Origin: Rhizobium lentis
Lineage (GTDB): Bacteria > Pseudomonadota > Alphaproteobacteria > Rhizobiales > Rhizobiaceae
DNA: 64,000 bases
NCBI RefSeq assembly: GCF_014200175.1
Contig: NZ_JACHBD010000008.1
Location: forward strand, 62,001-126,000
Direction: 5' to 3'
Position numbers and translations under genes: made by a program. Shown piece after piece: positions 42,471-50,315 of the stretch. The stretch's first letter is position 1; each line of letters begins with the position of its first letter. Under the pieces are notes generated by a model, which saw nothing but the letters and a program-made list of their open reading frames with translations, did not search any database and was not told where the DNA came from.

Positions 42471-42696
42471 TTTCTCCTGCCTCCGGACGGGGGAGATCAG
42501 GCGATGACAAGATCCGCAGCCGATGTCCCGCCATGCCTTTTTCCTCCGTGGGAGAGGGGTGGTTTGGAACTGTGGCTGCGGCATTCTCATGCATTGCGCT
42601 TTCGCCTGTCATTGTGTAATTCCTGCAGGCAGGGATTTCCCTCGGCCTAAGCGGGGGAATCAGGCAGCGCAGAGGCATTTCAGGGAGACGATATTT

Positions 42697-42921
42697 ATGG
42701 CCGAACATCATACCGGACCGGTCGAGACCGGCGCGCCGATGGATTACCGGGAACATGAAAAGACCTACGACATGTTCATCGCGGCCACGAAATACGGCTC
42801 GATGCTTCTCATCGTCCTGCTGCTTGCCATGACAGCCGGGTTCTTCGGCGGCGCCGGCCTTCTCGGTGGCCTCTTCGTTTTCATCATTCTTCTCGCTGCC
42901 GGCATCTTCCTGGTCCGCTGA
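42697..42921 (+). CDS. aa3-type cytochrome c oxidase subunit IV-like small protein
   Basis: A 74-residue protein with a soluble N-terminus containing MDYREHEKTYDMFIAATKYGS and one long C-terminal hydrophobic region (about 35-73, one or two helices). This matches the bacterial aa3 oxidase subunit IV family (COX4_pro_2). The ATG at 42697 follows CAGGGAGACG. It precedes the transhydrogenase genes by about 200 bases, an association also known from other alphaproteobacteria, with a mosaic repeat in between. Confidence 0.8.
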   Translation: MAEHHTGPVETGAPMDYREHEKTYDMFIAATKYGSMLLIVLLLAMTAGFFGGAGLLGGLFVFIILLAAGIFLVR

Positions 42922-42963
42922 TCGCGGTAAGGGGAGGAGGGGCTTTTCCGCAGCTTTGTGACT

Positions 42964-43064
42964 GAAGCGCGTCGCGATCTTTCAGATTCGCTCCTCGCGC
43001 TTCAGGTCTGAATTTTCTGGCACGTCGTTATCGCAAAACCGCCGTACAGTTTTGCGCGACATGC
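42964..43064. repeat. Two-module mosaic palindromic repeat, copy B
   Basis: Module two: GAAGCGCG (42964-42971) pairs with CGCGCTTC (42996-43003). Module one: GCACGTCG (43020-43027) pairs with CGACATGC (43057-43064), and inner CGCAAAAC (43032-43039) pairs perfectly with GTTTTGCG (43049-43056), with a 4-base bulge TTAT. It has the same order and spacing as copy A at 34428-34546, in the opposite orientation. It ends 63 bases before the pntAA start. Confidence 0.75.
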
Positions 43065-43126
43065 TTAGGTGCTTGGCCTGCGCAGGGAAGCCTGCGGCGG
43101 TCTGGCTGACCCGGAGGAGGGGGCAG

Positions 43127-44275
43127 TTGGGCAATATCGTTTTCGTTGCAAAGGAAATTGCCGGCGGGGAGACGCGTGTCGCGGCCTCGGCCGAGACAGT
43201 AAAGAAAATGAAGAGTTTTGGCTTTGACGTCGTCGTCGAAGCCGGCGCGGGGGCGGGGTCACGTTTCCCTGATCGAGAGTTCGAGGCAGTAGGCGCCAGG
43301 ATCGGCAGTTCGGCGGATGCCGCTTCGGCCGACGTTGTGCTCAAAGTGCGCCGTCCGAGCGAACAGGAAATCTCATCCTATAAAAGCGGCGCCGTGGTGA
43401 TCGCCATCATGGACCCCTATGGCAATGAGGAGGCGATCGCGGCCCTCGCCAGCGCTGGGCTTTCGGCTTTCGCGATGGAGCTGATGCCGCGCATTACCCG
43501 CGCCCAATCGATGGACGTGCTCTCGTCCCAGGCTAATCTCGCCGGTTACCAGGCCGTCATCGAAGCGGCGGCGGTTTATGACCGCGCCATGCCGATGATG
43601 ATGACGGCAGCCGGCACCGTCCCGGCCGCCAAGGTCTTCGTCATGGGCGCCGGCGTCGCCGGTCTTCAGGCGATCGCCACGGCGCGGCGCCTGGGTGCTG
43701 CGGTCTCGGCCACCGACGTGCGCCCGGCCGCCAAGGAACAGGTTGCCTCGCTCGGCGCCAAGTTCATCGCCGTCGAGGACGAGGAGTTCAAGGCGGCGGA
43801 AACGGCCGGCGGCTATGCCAAGGAAATGTCGGCCGACTATCAGGGCAAGCAGGCCGCACTCGTGGCCGAACATATTGCCAAGCAGGATATCGTCATCACC
43901 ACGGCATTGATCCCCGGCCGCGCTGCGCCGCGTCTGGTTTCACGCGCCATGCTCGCCTCGATGAAGCCGGGTGCTGTCGCCGTCGACCTTGCGGTCGAGC
44001 GCGGCGGCAATATCGAGGACGTCGTTGCCGGCGAAATCGCCGATGTCGAAGGCGTCAAGGTGATCGGTTTTGCCAATATGCCGGGCCGGGTTGCAGCCAG
44101 CGCCTCGGCGCTCTACGCCAAGAATCTCGTCACCTTCCTCGAGACCATGGTCAACAAGGAAACGGGCAGCGTCGTCGTCAACCTCGACGACGAGCTCGTC
44201 AAGGCGACGATGCTGACCTATGCCGGCGACGTCGTTCATCCCGCCTTCGGCGGCGCGAAGAAGGGAGACATCTGA
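43127..44275 (+). CDS. pntAA: NAD(P) transhydrogenase subunit alpha, part 1 (NAD-binding)
   Basis: Soluble domain I of the proton-translocating transhydrogenase, which uses the proton gradient to reduce NADP+ with NADH. The TTG at 43127 is preceded by GGAGGAGGGGG, giving 382 residues. It has the N-terminal domain VAKEIAGGETRVAASAETV, the nucleotide-binding VFVMGAGVAGLQAIATARRLGA (near residue 170), and DVRPAAKEQVASLGAKF. Alphaproteobacteria split alpha into PntAA and PntAB; the next gene starts at the stop of this one (overlap 1 base). Confidence 0.94.
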   Translation: MGNIVFVAKEIAGGETRVAASAETVKKMKSFGFDVVVEAGAGAGSRFPDREFEAVGARIGSSADAASADVVLKVRRPSEQEISSYKSGAVVIAIMDPYGNEEAIAALASAGLSAFAMELMPRITRAQSMDVLSSQANLAGYQAVIEAAAVYDRAMPMMMTAAGTVPAAKVFVMGAGVAGLQAIATARRLGAAVSATDVRPAAKEQVASLGAKFIAVEDEEFKAAETAGGYAKEMSADYQGKQAALVAEHIAKQDIVITTALIPGRAAPRLVSRAMLASMKPGAVAVDLAVERGGNIEDVVAGEIADVEGVKVIGFANMPGRVAASASALYAKNLVTFLETMVNKETGSVVVNLDDELVKATMLTYAGDVVHPAFGGAKKGDI

Positions 44276-44673
44276 TGGCCAGTGAAGCAATGGACAGGGC
44301 GCTGGAACAGCTCGACCAGGCGGTGACCGCCGTCGTCACGGCGGCGGCCCAGGCGCCGGAAGCGGCGAGTGCCGCTACTGGCGGGGCGATCGATCCCTTC
44401 GTCTTTCAATTCGCGATCTTCGTCTTGTCGATCTTCGTCGGTTATTACGTCGTGTGGTCGGTAACGCCGGCGTTACATACGCCGCTGATGGCCGTCACCA
44501 ATGCGATCTCCTCTGTCATTGTCGTCGGCGCGCTTCTGGCGGTCGGCATCTCGACGAGCGGGCTTGCGACCGGCTTCGGCTTCGTCGCCCTCGTGCTGGT
44601 TTCGGTCAACATCTTCGGCGGCTTCCTCGTCACGCAGCGGATGCTGTCGATGTACCGCAAGAAGGACCGGTGA
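44275..44673 (+). CDS. pntAB: NAD(P) transhydrogenase subunit alpha, part 2 (membrane)
   Basis: A 132-residue membrane part of the alpha subunit. After an Ala-rich N-terminus come three to four helices including DPFVFQFAIFVLSIFVGYYVVWSVTPALHTPLMAVTNAISS, the family signature. Part of the proton channel together with PntB. ATG overlaps the pntAA stop. Confidence 0.93.
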   Translation: MASEAMDRALEQLDQAVTAVVTAAAQAPEAASAATGGAIDPFVFQFAIFVLSIFVGYYVVWSVTPALHTPLMAVTNAISSVIVVGALLAVGISTSGLATGFGFVALVLVSVNIFGGFLVTQRMLSMYRKKDR

Positions 44674-44680
44674 GCGACCG

Positions 44681-46075
44681 ATGACCAATATCGCAGCCTT
44701 TCTCTACCTCGTCTCCGGCGTTCTGTTCATCCTGGCGCTGCGGGGTCTCTCGCATCCGGCCACTAGCCGCAAGGGCAATCTCTACGGCATGGTCGGCATG
44801 GGGATCGCTATCCTGACGACGCTGGTGCTGGCGACGCCTGACTTCGGCGGCTTTGTGCTGATCATCCTTGGGCTTGCCATCGGCGGCAGCGTCGGCGCCT
44901 ATGTCGCCCGCACCATCGCCATGACCTCGATGCCGCAGCTCGTCGCCGGCTTTCATTCGCTGGTCGGACTTGCGGCCGTCCTGGTCGCGGCTTCGGCGCT
45001 CTATACGCCGGCCTCGTTCGGCATCGGCGAGATCGGTCATATCCACACCGAGGCGCGTGTAGAGATGGCGCTCGGCGTGGCGATCGGGGCACTTACCTTC
45101 ACCGGCTCGATCATCGCCTTCCTGAAGCTCGACGGGCGCATGTCCGGCAAGCCGATCCTGCTGCCCTACCGGCATGTGATCAATGCGGCCCTGCTAGCGC
45201 TAATCATTCTGTTCATCATCGGGCTTGCCGTCACCGAAAGTCATTTCGATTTCTGGGCCGTCGTGGCGCTGTCGCTGGCGCTCGGCGTTCTCTTGATCGT
45301 GCCGATCGGCGGCGCCGATATGCCCGTCGTCGTCTCGATGCTGAATTCCTATTCGGGCTGGGCTGCGGCCGGCATCGGCTTCACGCTCGGCAATCTGGCG
45401 CTGATCATCACCGGCGCGCTCGTCGGTTCCTCCGGCGCAATCCTCTCCTACATCATGTGCAAGGGCATGAACCGTTCCTTCGTCTCCGTCATTCTCGGCG
45501 GTTTCGGCGGCGAGACGGCGTCCGGCGGACCCGATACCTCGGACCGGACGGTCAAGCTCGGCTCGGCCGAGGACGCGGCCTATCTGATGGCGAATGCGTC
45601 GAAGGTCATCATCGTGCCGGGATACGGCATGGCGGTTGCCCAGGCCCAGCATGCCTTGCGTGAACTCGCCGACAACCTCAAGAAGAACGGCGTCGAGGTG
45701 AAATATGCCATTCATCCCGTCGCCGGCCGCATGCCTGGCCACATGAATGTGCTGCTCGCCGAAGCGAATGTTCCCTATGACGAGGTCTTCGAGCTGGAGG
45801 ACATCAATTCGGAATTCGCCCAGGCCGACGTCGCCTATGTCATCGGCGCCAACGACGTCACCAATCCTGCCGCGCGCGACGACAAGACCTCGCCGATCTA
45901 CGGTATGCCGATCCTCGACGTCGATCGGGCAAAAACCTGCCTGTTCGTCAAGCGCTCACTCGGTTCCGGTTATGCCGGCATCGACAATACGCTGTTCTAC
46001 AAGGACGGCACGATGATGCTGCTCGGCGATGCGAAGAAAATGACCGAGGATATCAACAAGGCGATTTTGCATTGA
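44681..46075 (+). CDS. pntB: NAD(P) transhydrogenase subunit beta
   Basis: A 464-residue beta subunit. The N-terminal half has about nine helices, including NAISSVI-type partners and GGADMPVVVSMLNSYSGWAAAGIGF, part of the proton path. The C-terminal NADP-binding domain III has VIIVPGYGMAVAQAQHALRELAD, HPVAGRMPGHMNVLLAEA, IGANDVTNPAARDD and KRSLGSGYAGIDN. A clear terminator follows. The pnt genes supply NADPH. Confidence 0.95.
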   Translation: MTNIAAFLYLVSGVLFILALRGLSHPATSRKGNLYGMVGMGIAILTTLVLATPDFGGFVLIILGLAIGGSVGAYVARTIAMTSMPQLVAGFHSLVGLAAVLVAASALYTPASFGIGEIGHIHTEARVEMALGVAIGALTFTGSIIAFLKLDGRMSGKPILLPYRHVINAALLALIILFIIGLAVTESHFDFWAVVALSLALGVLLIVPIGGADMPVVVSMLNSYSGWAAAGIGFTLGNLALIITGALVGSSGAILSYIMCKGMNRSFVSVILGGFGGETASGGPDTSDRTVKLGSAEDAAYLMANASKVIIVPGYGMAVAQAQHALRELADNLKKNGVEVKYAIHPVAGRMPGHMNVLLAEANVPYDEVFELEDINSEFAQADVAYVIGANDVTNPAARDDKTSPIYGMPILDVDRAKTCLFVKRSLGSGYAGIDNTLFYKDGTMMLLGDAKKMTEDINKAILH

Positions 46076-46087
46076 TCGAGCCAGATG

Positions 46088-46112
46088 CAGCCGCCGATTG
46101 GGCGGCTGTTTG
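46088..46112 (+). terminator. Terminator of the pnt operon
   Basis: CAGCCGCC (46088-46095) pairs with GGCGGCTG (46101-46108) around GATTG, followed by TTTGATT, 12 bases after the pntB stop. Confidence 0.75.
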
Positions 46113-46178
46113 ATTCATGGCGGCCGGTCCGTGCAATGCAAGCTCGGTCTCACCTTGCCGCAAACAACGCTCCTCCGG

Positions 46179-46661
46179 TCATACATCGCCCGGTACGAGC
46201 GTCATCTTTTCAACCCCGATCGCCAGGTTCAGTCCTTCCTGGGCTTGCACGTTCAACGGCTGCAGCATGAAAGCCTTGTTCGTGCCGCCGGCGATCACCT
46301 TGGCGCCGGCGCCTGCCCCGATGCTCGCATCCGCCCCGATGCCATAATATTCACCGGCCAAGGCGTATTGCGGCATATCCGTGCCGGTTTTCGCCATAAC
46401 CTGCCAAATCATCACGCTCTTGCCGGTCTGACCGATGTCGAGGCCGAACTTCTCGATTTTGCCGGCGTAGACCGCCTTGGCGCCGCCGGATGCCGGCGTG
46501 TAGGTGCAGATCAGGTTCTTCTGCGACGTGATGATCAGGCCCTGGCCGCCATCCGATCCGCAGACCAGGCGGCCAAGCGTGACATAGTTTTCCGCGCCCG
46601 CCGGGCTTGCCCAGGCTGCGGCCGTGAGAGCCGCGGCTGCGATGATGGTTTGGTTGAACAT
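46179..46661 (-). CDS. DUF992 secreted protein with stress promoter
   Basis: A 160-residue periplasmic or outer-membrane protein of the DUF992 family. The signal peptide ends at PAGAE. LGRLVCGSDGGQGLIITSQKNLICTYTP holds two conserved Cys, and GLDIGQTGKSVMIWQV is the other family motif. The ATG at 46661 follows AAGGAGAAAGACC. A perfect GGAAC-N16-CGTT promoter lies 31-55 bases upstream. The family is found in alphaproteobacteria without known activity, and stress induction is predicted here. It is downstream of the HWE kinase gene. Confidence 0.88.
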   Translation of the reverse strand: MFNQTIIAAAALTAAAWASPAGAENYVTLGRLVCGSDGGQGLIITSQKNLICTYTPASGGAKAVYAGKIEKFGLDIGQTGKSVMIWQVMAKTGTDMPQYALAGEYYGIGADASIGAGAGAKVIAGGTNKAFMLQPLNVQAQEGLNLAIGVEKMTLVPGDV

Positions 46662-46691
46662 GGTCTTTCTCCTTGGGAACGACCTGTTCGA

Positions 46692-46716
46692 AACGGGTGC
46701 AGGTGGCGATTGTTCC
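46692..46716 (-). promoter_or_regulatory. EcfG-type general stress promoter of the DUF992 gene
   Basis: On the minus strand the -35 box GGAAC (46716-46712) is separated by exactly 16 bases from the -10 box CGTT (46695-46692), the consensus for the alphaproteobacterial general stress sigma factor EcfG. The start codon is at 46661, giving a short leader of about 25 bases. Confidence 0.8.
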
Positions 46717-46813
46717 GGGAGGCTGAAGCACGCCGCATGAAACGCGTGATTCATGGGATGCGGTCCGGCACTTTGGTTTTCAGGAACCCCTGCGCGCCTC
46801 CGGGTGACATGGG

Positions 46814-48469
46814 TCAGTCCCGTTCCAGCGTGGCGCGCTGCGCCGTCAACACCCACAACAGGCCATCAGGCAAGAAATCGACCTCAACTGTGCCGCGGAA
46901 GGCGGAGGCCGCATGAGCTTTGATAACGGTCGTTCCGAAGCCCGTGCGTGATGGCTCTATCACCGGCGGGCCGCCACGCTCCTCCCAGGTGAAGCGGAGC
47001 AGGGCATCCGGCTTGTTTTCTTCCCTGACATCGCGCCATTCGAAGCGGACACGGCCTTGCGGAACGGAAAGCGCGCCGTATTTCACCGAATTGGTGGCCA
47101 ACTCATGCAGCGCCAGACCGAGATTCTGCACCGCATCCGGCTTCAGGACGAAATCCTCACCTGTGATTTCGATCTGTTCACGCGATTGCGGGAAGGCCTG
47201 CAGATGGATATCGACGACCCGCCGCAGCGACACGCCTCCCCATTGCTCGCTGGTCAGGAGCTCGATCGAGCGCACCAGCCCCTCGAGGCGGTCGGCGACA
47301 GCGGCCTGGAAGGTCTCGACACTGTCGGCCTGCTTGGCGAGCTGGCGCATCATTGCCTGGGCAAGCGTCAGAAGATTTTTCGTGCGGTGGACGAGCTCGT
47401 GCATGACGAAACGCAGCCGGTCCTCGGTCTGGCTGCGGTCGAAGGAGGCATTCGACAGGGCGATCGCCACCTGGTTCGCCTCGATGACGCTGGTCTCGAC
47501 CGGCGAGACAATGTGGCCGTCGCCCATACGCTTTGCCATTTCGGCGATATCGCGGATGGTGGTGCGCACCTGCCTCGCGACGGCATAGGCGGCGAGCACC
47601 GCGACGAGCACAAGCGCCACGCCGCCGATGATGAGGAAGCGCCAGGTGCTGAGGATCGAAGCCTGTGCTACCGGCCCCCAGATCACCGTCTTCCATGACC
47701 AGCCGGGAATTTGAGCATAACCGAGAAGCATGTGAGGCAGGATCGTTTTGTCTTCGAACACACCGCGGGAGAAACCAAGCGCCGGCAGGATGCGCGGATC
47801 GAAGGGCGTGCCAGGTTCCAGGGCTGCGGGGCCTGCGGCAACGACCACGTGACCGCTTTGATCGATGACGGCGGCCGACCAGCCGGGAGCCAGGCCCTGA
47901 GTCGTCACCACCCTGCCGAGATCCTTGGCATCCTGCGTGATGATGAGGGCGGCGACCGGATCATCCGCCGCCCGCGGGAGCGTGACGTTATAGACCCAAT
48001 CGCCGCTGGTTCTGCCGCGAAAAACATCGGATGCCTCGATGCGACCGGATTTGATGGCGGCATCGAGGGCAGCGATATTTGCCATCTCTCCGAGCGGCGT
48101 GCCGAAAGGCCGGCGTGTGTTCAGCAGTTGCCGGCCGGTGCGGTCGACGGCAAGCACGTAGAGCGAATTGTTGCGGAGAGCCGTTTCCGTGCGCTCGTGG
48201 AAGGAGGCGAGATCGCCGTTTTCAAGTTCCGGCGAGCTCGACAGCAGCCGCAGCGTCGTTGCCATGTCCTGAAGCTGGCGGTCGATGATGCGCGAAAGGG
48301 CAAGCGCGTCCTGCACCGTCTCGCGTTTCAGCGCCGAACGCTGGTTGTCCTCCAGCTGCAGCAGAAGCAGCGCCACGAAGGCGAAAATCGGCAGCGCGAT
48401 CGCCACCGCCATGGCAACGAGATAGGTGCCGATCGAAGCCTTTGGAAAGAACAGCGCAACGATCTTCAT
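46814..48469 (-). CDS. Membrane HWE-family sensor histidine kinase
   Basis: A 551-residue kinase from ATG 48469. A helix at about 13-38 and another at about 277-299 flank a periplasmic sensor (Cache-like, with SLYVLAVDRTGRQLLNTRRPFGTPLG). A HAMP-like linker follows. The dimerisation motif is MHELVHRTKNLLTLAQAMMRQ with His361 as phosphoacceptor. The catalytic domain contains LALHELATNSVKYGALS and the TWEERGG motif of HWE kinases, then GFGTTVIKA. No response regulator is adjacent, so it is an orphan. HWE kinases often feed the general stress response in this class. Confidence 0.92.
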   Translation of the reverse strand: MKIVALFFPKASIGTYLVAMAVAIALPIFAFVALLLLQLEDNQRSALKRETVQDALALSRIIDRQLQDMATTLRLLSSSPELENGDLASFHERTETALRNNSLYVLAVDRTGRQLLNTRRPFGTPLGEMANIAALDAAIKSGRIEASDVFRGRTSGDWVYNVTLPRAADDPVAALIITQDAKDLGRVVTTQGLAPGWSAAVIDQSGHVVVAAGPAALEPGTPFDPRILPALGFSRGVFEDKTILPHMLLGYAQIPGWSWKTVIWGPVAQASILSTWRFLIIGGVALVLVAVLAAYAVARQVRTTIRDIAEMAKRMGDGHIVSPVETSVIEANQVAIALSNASFDRSQTEDRLRFVMHELVHRTKNLLTLAQAMMRQLAKQADSVETFQAAVADRLEGLVRSIELLTSEQWGGVSLRRVVDIHLQAFPQSREQIEITGEDFVLKPDAVQNLGLALHELATNSVKYGALSVPQGRVRFEWRDVREENKPDALLRFTWEERGGPPVIEPSRTGFGTTVIKAHAASAFRGTVEVDFLPDGLLWVLTAQRATLERD

Positions 48470-48945
48470 TGAATGCGCCACGCCGCCTGCGCCATCGCAC
48501 AATCCATCGAGTCCCATCGAGCGAAGGATAAAATCGCCGAGCACAAAACATGGCCGCATCCCTTGCGTCGCTCGGACGTTGCGCGGGGCTGGGGCGGGCG
48601 CTGCCCGCAACAGTTTTCGCTCGCGGTCAGGAACGCAAAGATCCGTATCTCTCGCAAAACGCCCTCAACACGTTTTCCAACGCCCGATAGGGGGCTATCG
48701 AAGCAGCGACATGTTAGGGGGAGCAAGAGCGGGTTGCAACATCGTATGACATGCTATCGAAGACGACGGATGTTTCTTCCGCCTTTCTTTTCAAGACGAT
48801 GCAGCCGCCTTCATGACAGCGTCGACGTCATGGGCGGTCGCTGCACGCGCATCGGGCCGGTCACAGGTGAGGCGGCTCCGCCGGAGATTCTCGCAACGGG
48901 AAGGTTTGGAGCATCCGATGGTCCGGCCGCCCCAATGCACATCTC
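48470..48945. other. 476-base region without a convincing gene
   Basis: Separates the kinase start from the end of the TPR gene on the same strand. Weak overlapping frames on both strands have poor codon bias and no family features. The right part has short GC hairpins such as GGCGGCTCCGCC near 48870. It should contain the kinase promoter near 48500; I see nothing else definite. Confidence 0.5.
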
Positions 48946-49812
48946 TTAGCCGGCTGGAGCGCCGACGCGAGCGAGACCGTCGCGGGCCGGCTGGTATTTC
49001 GGGTCAAGTCCGATTGCATGACGATAGGAGCGGGCGGCCTTGGCCTTGTCGCCGCGGCGTTCGTAGACGAGCGCCTGGTTGGCCCAGGATTCGGCGATGT
49101 TGCCGTTGAGCTCGATCGCATGGTTGAAATCGGCAAAGGCGTTGTCGTCGTCGTTCAGCGCGATATAGGAAATGCCGCGGCCGTTATAGGGCTCGGGCGA
49201 GTTCGGTGCGAGCGAGATTGCTTTCGAGAAGTCGTCGATCGCCTTATCCTGCTGATTGCGCTTCTGATAAATCAGGCCACGATTGTGGTAGGCGCGGCCG
49301 TCGGTGGTGCCGAGCTGGATCGCCCGGTCGAAATCGTTGAACGCCTGGTTGTCCTGACCGGCCATGCGATAGACATTGCCGCGGCCGATATAGGCGACGT
49401 CATAGCTCGGGTTGATCTGCAGCGCGGCGTTATAGTCGGCGATCGCCTGGGCCTGCTGACCCATGTTGCGATAGACGAGGGCGCGGTTGGCATAGGCCTG
49501 GAAGAAGCGCGGATTGATCTGCAGCGCCGTGTTGAAATCGTTCAGCGCCGGACGGAATTGGCCGCTGCGGCCATAGGCGGAGCCGCGGACGTTGTAGCCC
49601 TCGGGATCCCTCGGGTTGGCGTTGATGACCGCCGTCAGCGACGCGATGTTCTCTTCCGACCCCTGAGCCTTGTCGATGCGGATCACGGCGTCGGTCGTAT
49701 TGGTCGTTTCGCAGCCGGCAAGGCCGAACATGGCGGCCAGCGCCACAGCGGGCAGCAATGCGGTTTTCTGCAGGCGCCAGGCGCGGGACGGATTGAAGGT
49801 GGTAACAGCCAT
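48946..49812 (-). CDS. TPR-repeat lipoprotein
   Basis: A 288-residue lipoprotein from the ATG at 49812. The N-terminal hydrophobic segment ends in the lipobox LAGCETTN. Six or more tetratricopeptide repeats follow, such as QFRPALNDFNTALQINPRFFQAYANRALVYRNMG, AIADYNAALQINPSYDVAYIGRGNVYRMAG and AIDDFSKAISLAPNSPEPYNGRGISYIAL. Resembles NlpI-type lipoproteins that act as scaffolds for cell-wall enzymes, though the partner here is unknown. The rpsU gene is upstream on the same strand. Confidence 0.9.
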   Translation of the reverse strand: MAVTTFNPSRAWRLQKTALLPAVALAAMFGLAGCETTNTTDAVIRIDKAQGSEENIASLTAVINANPRDPEGYNVRGSAYGRSGQFRPALNDFNTALQINPRFFQAYANRALVYRNMGQQAQAIADYNAALQINPSYDVAYIGRGNVYRMAGQDNQAFNDFDRAIQLGTTDGRAYHNRGLIYQKRNQQDKAIDDFSKAISLAPNSPEPYNGRGISYIALNDDDNAFADFNHAIELNGNIAESWANQALVYERRGDKAKAARSYRHAIGLDPKYQPARDGLARVGAPAG

Positions 49813-49946
49813 TCGGGCTCGCTTTCCCCATGCGGCATATCCGATCCTGGGATATGCGATCTTCAGCGGCAAACTAAAAAGGCGGCGGCGAACCAATCGC
49901 CCCCGCCACAATGCATCTGAAAACGTCGAAAAAACGACGGCAACGC

Positions 49947-50159
49947 TTAGCGTGCGACCAGGCCTTCGCGCTGGGCGCGCTTGCGGGCCAGCTTGCGAAC
50001 GCGGCGAACAGCTTCGGCCTTTTCGCGGGCACGCTTCTGCGACGGCTTCTCGTAGTAGTCGCGCATCTTCATTTCGCGGAAAATGCCTTCGCGCTGCATC
50101 TTCTTCTTGAGAGCGCGGAGAGCCTGATCGACATTGTTATCGCGGACAAGTACCTGCAC
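49947..50159 (-). CDS. rpsU: 30S ribosomal protein S21
   Basis: A 70-residue basic protein beginning with GTG at 50159 (VQVLVRDNNVDQALRALKKKMQREG), the full S21 fold, then the extended basic tail KMRDYYEKPSQKRAREKAEAVRRVRKLARK typical of alphaproteobacterial S21. AAAGGAACG upstream is the ribosome-binding site. The longer upstream frame has no similarity. The TPR lipoprotein follows 134 bases later. Confidence 0.95.
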   Translation of the reverse strand: MQVLVRDNNVDQALRALKKKMQREGIFREMKMRDYYEKPSQKRAREKAEAVRRVRKLARKRAQREGLVAR

Positions 50160-50315
50160 GAGAATCACGTTCCTTTGGTTTGGTTGATGCCTGAGGCGGC
50201 GCAGCGCCAGGGGCAAAAAAATAACGTTCGCGCGGCCGCAGCCTTGCGATTGGTGATGCGGGATAGCAGATCGGGTCGGGGAAGTCCAGACGGATATGGG
50301 AGGCAGGCGGAAAAA

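Noticed and set aside
48473..48949. Plus-strand 158-codon frame in the gap after the histidine kinase
   Set aside because: Atypical composition, no ribosome-binding site or recognisable domain, and it runs into the antisense of the TPR gene.
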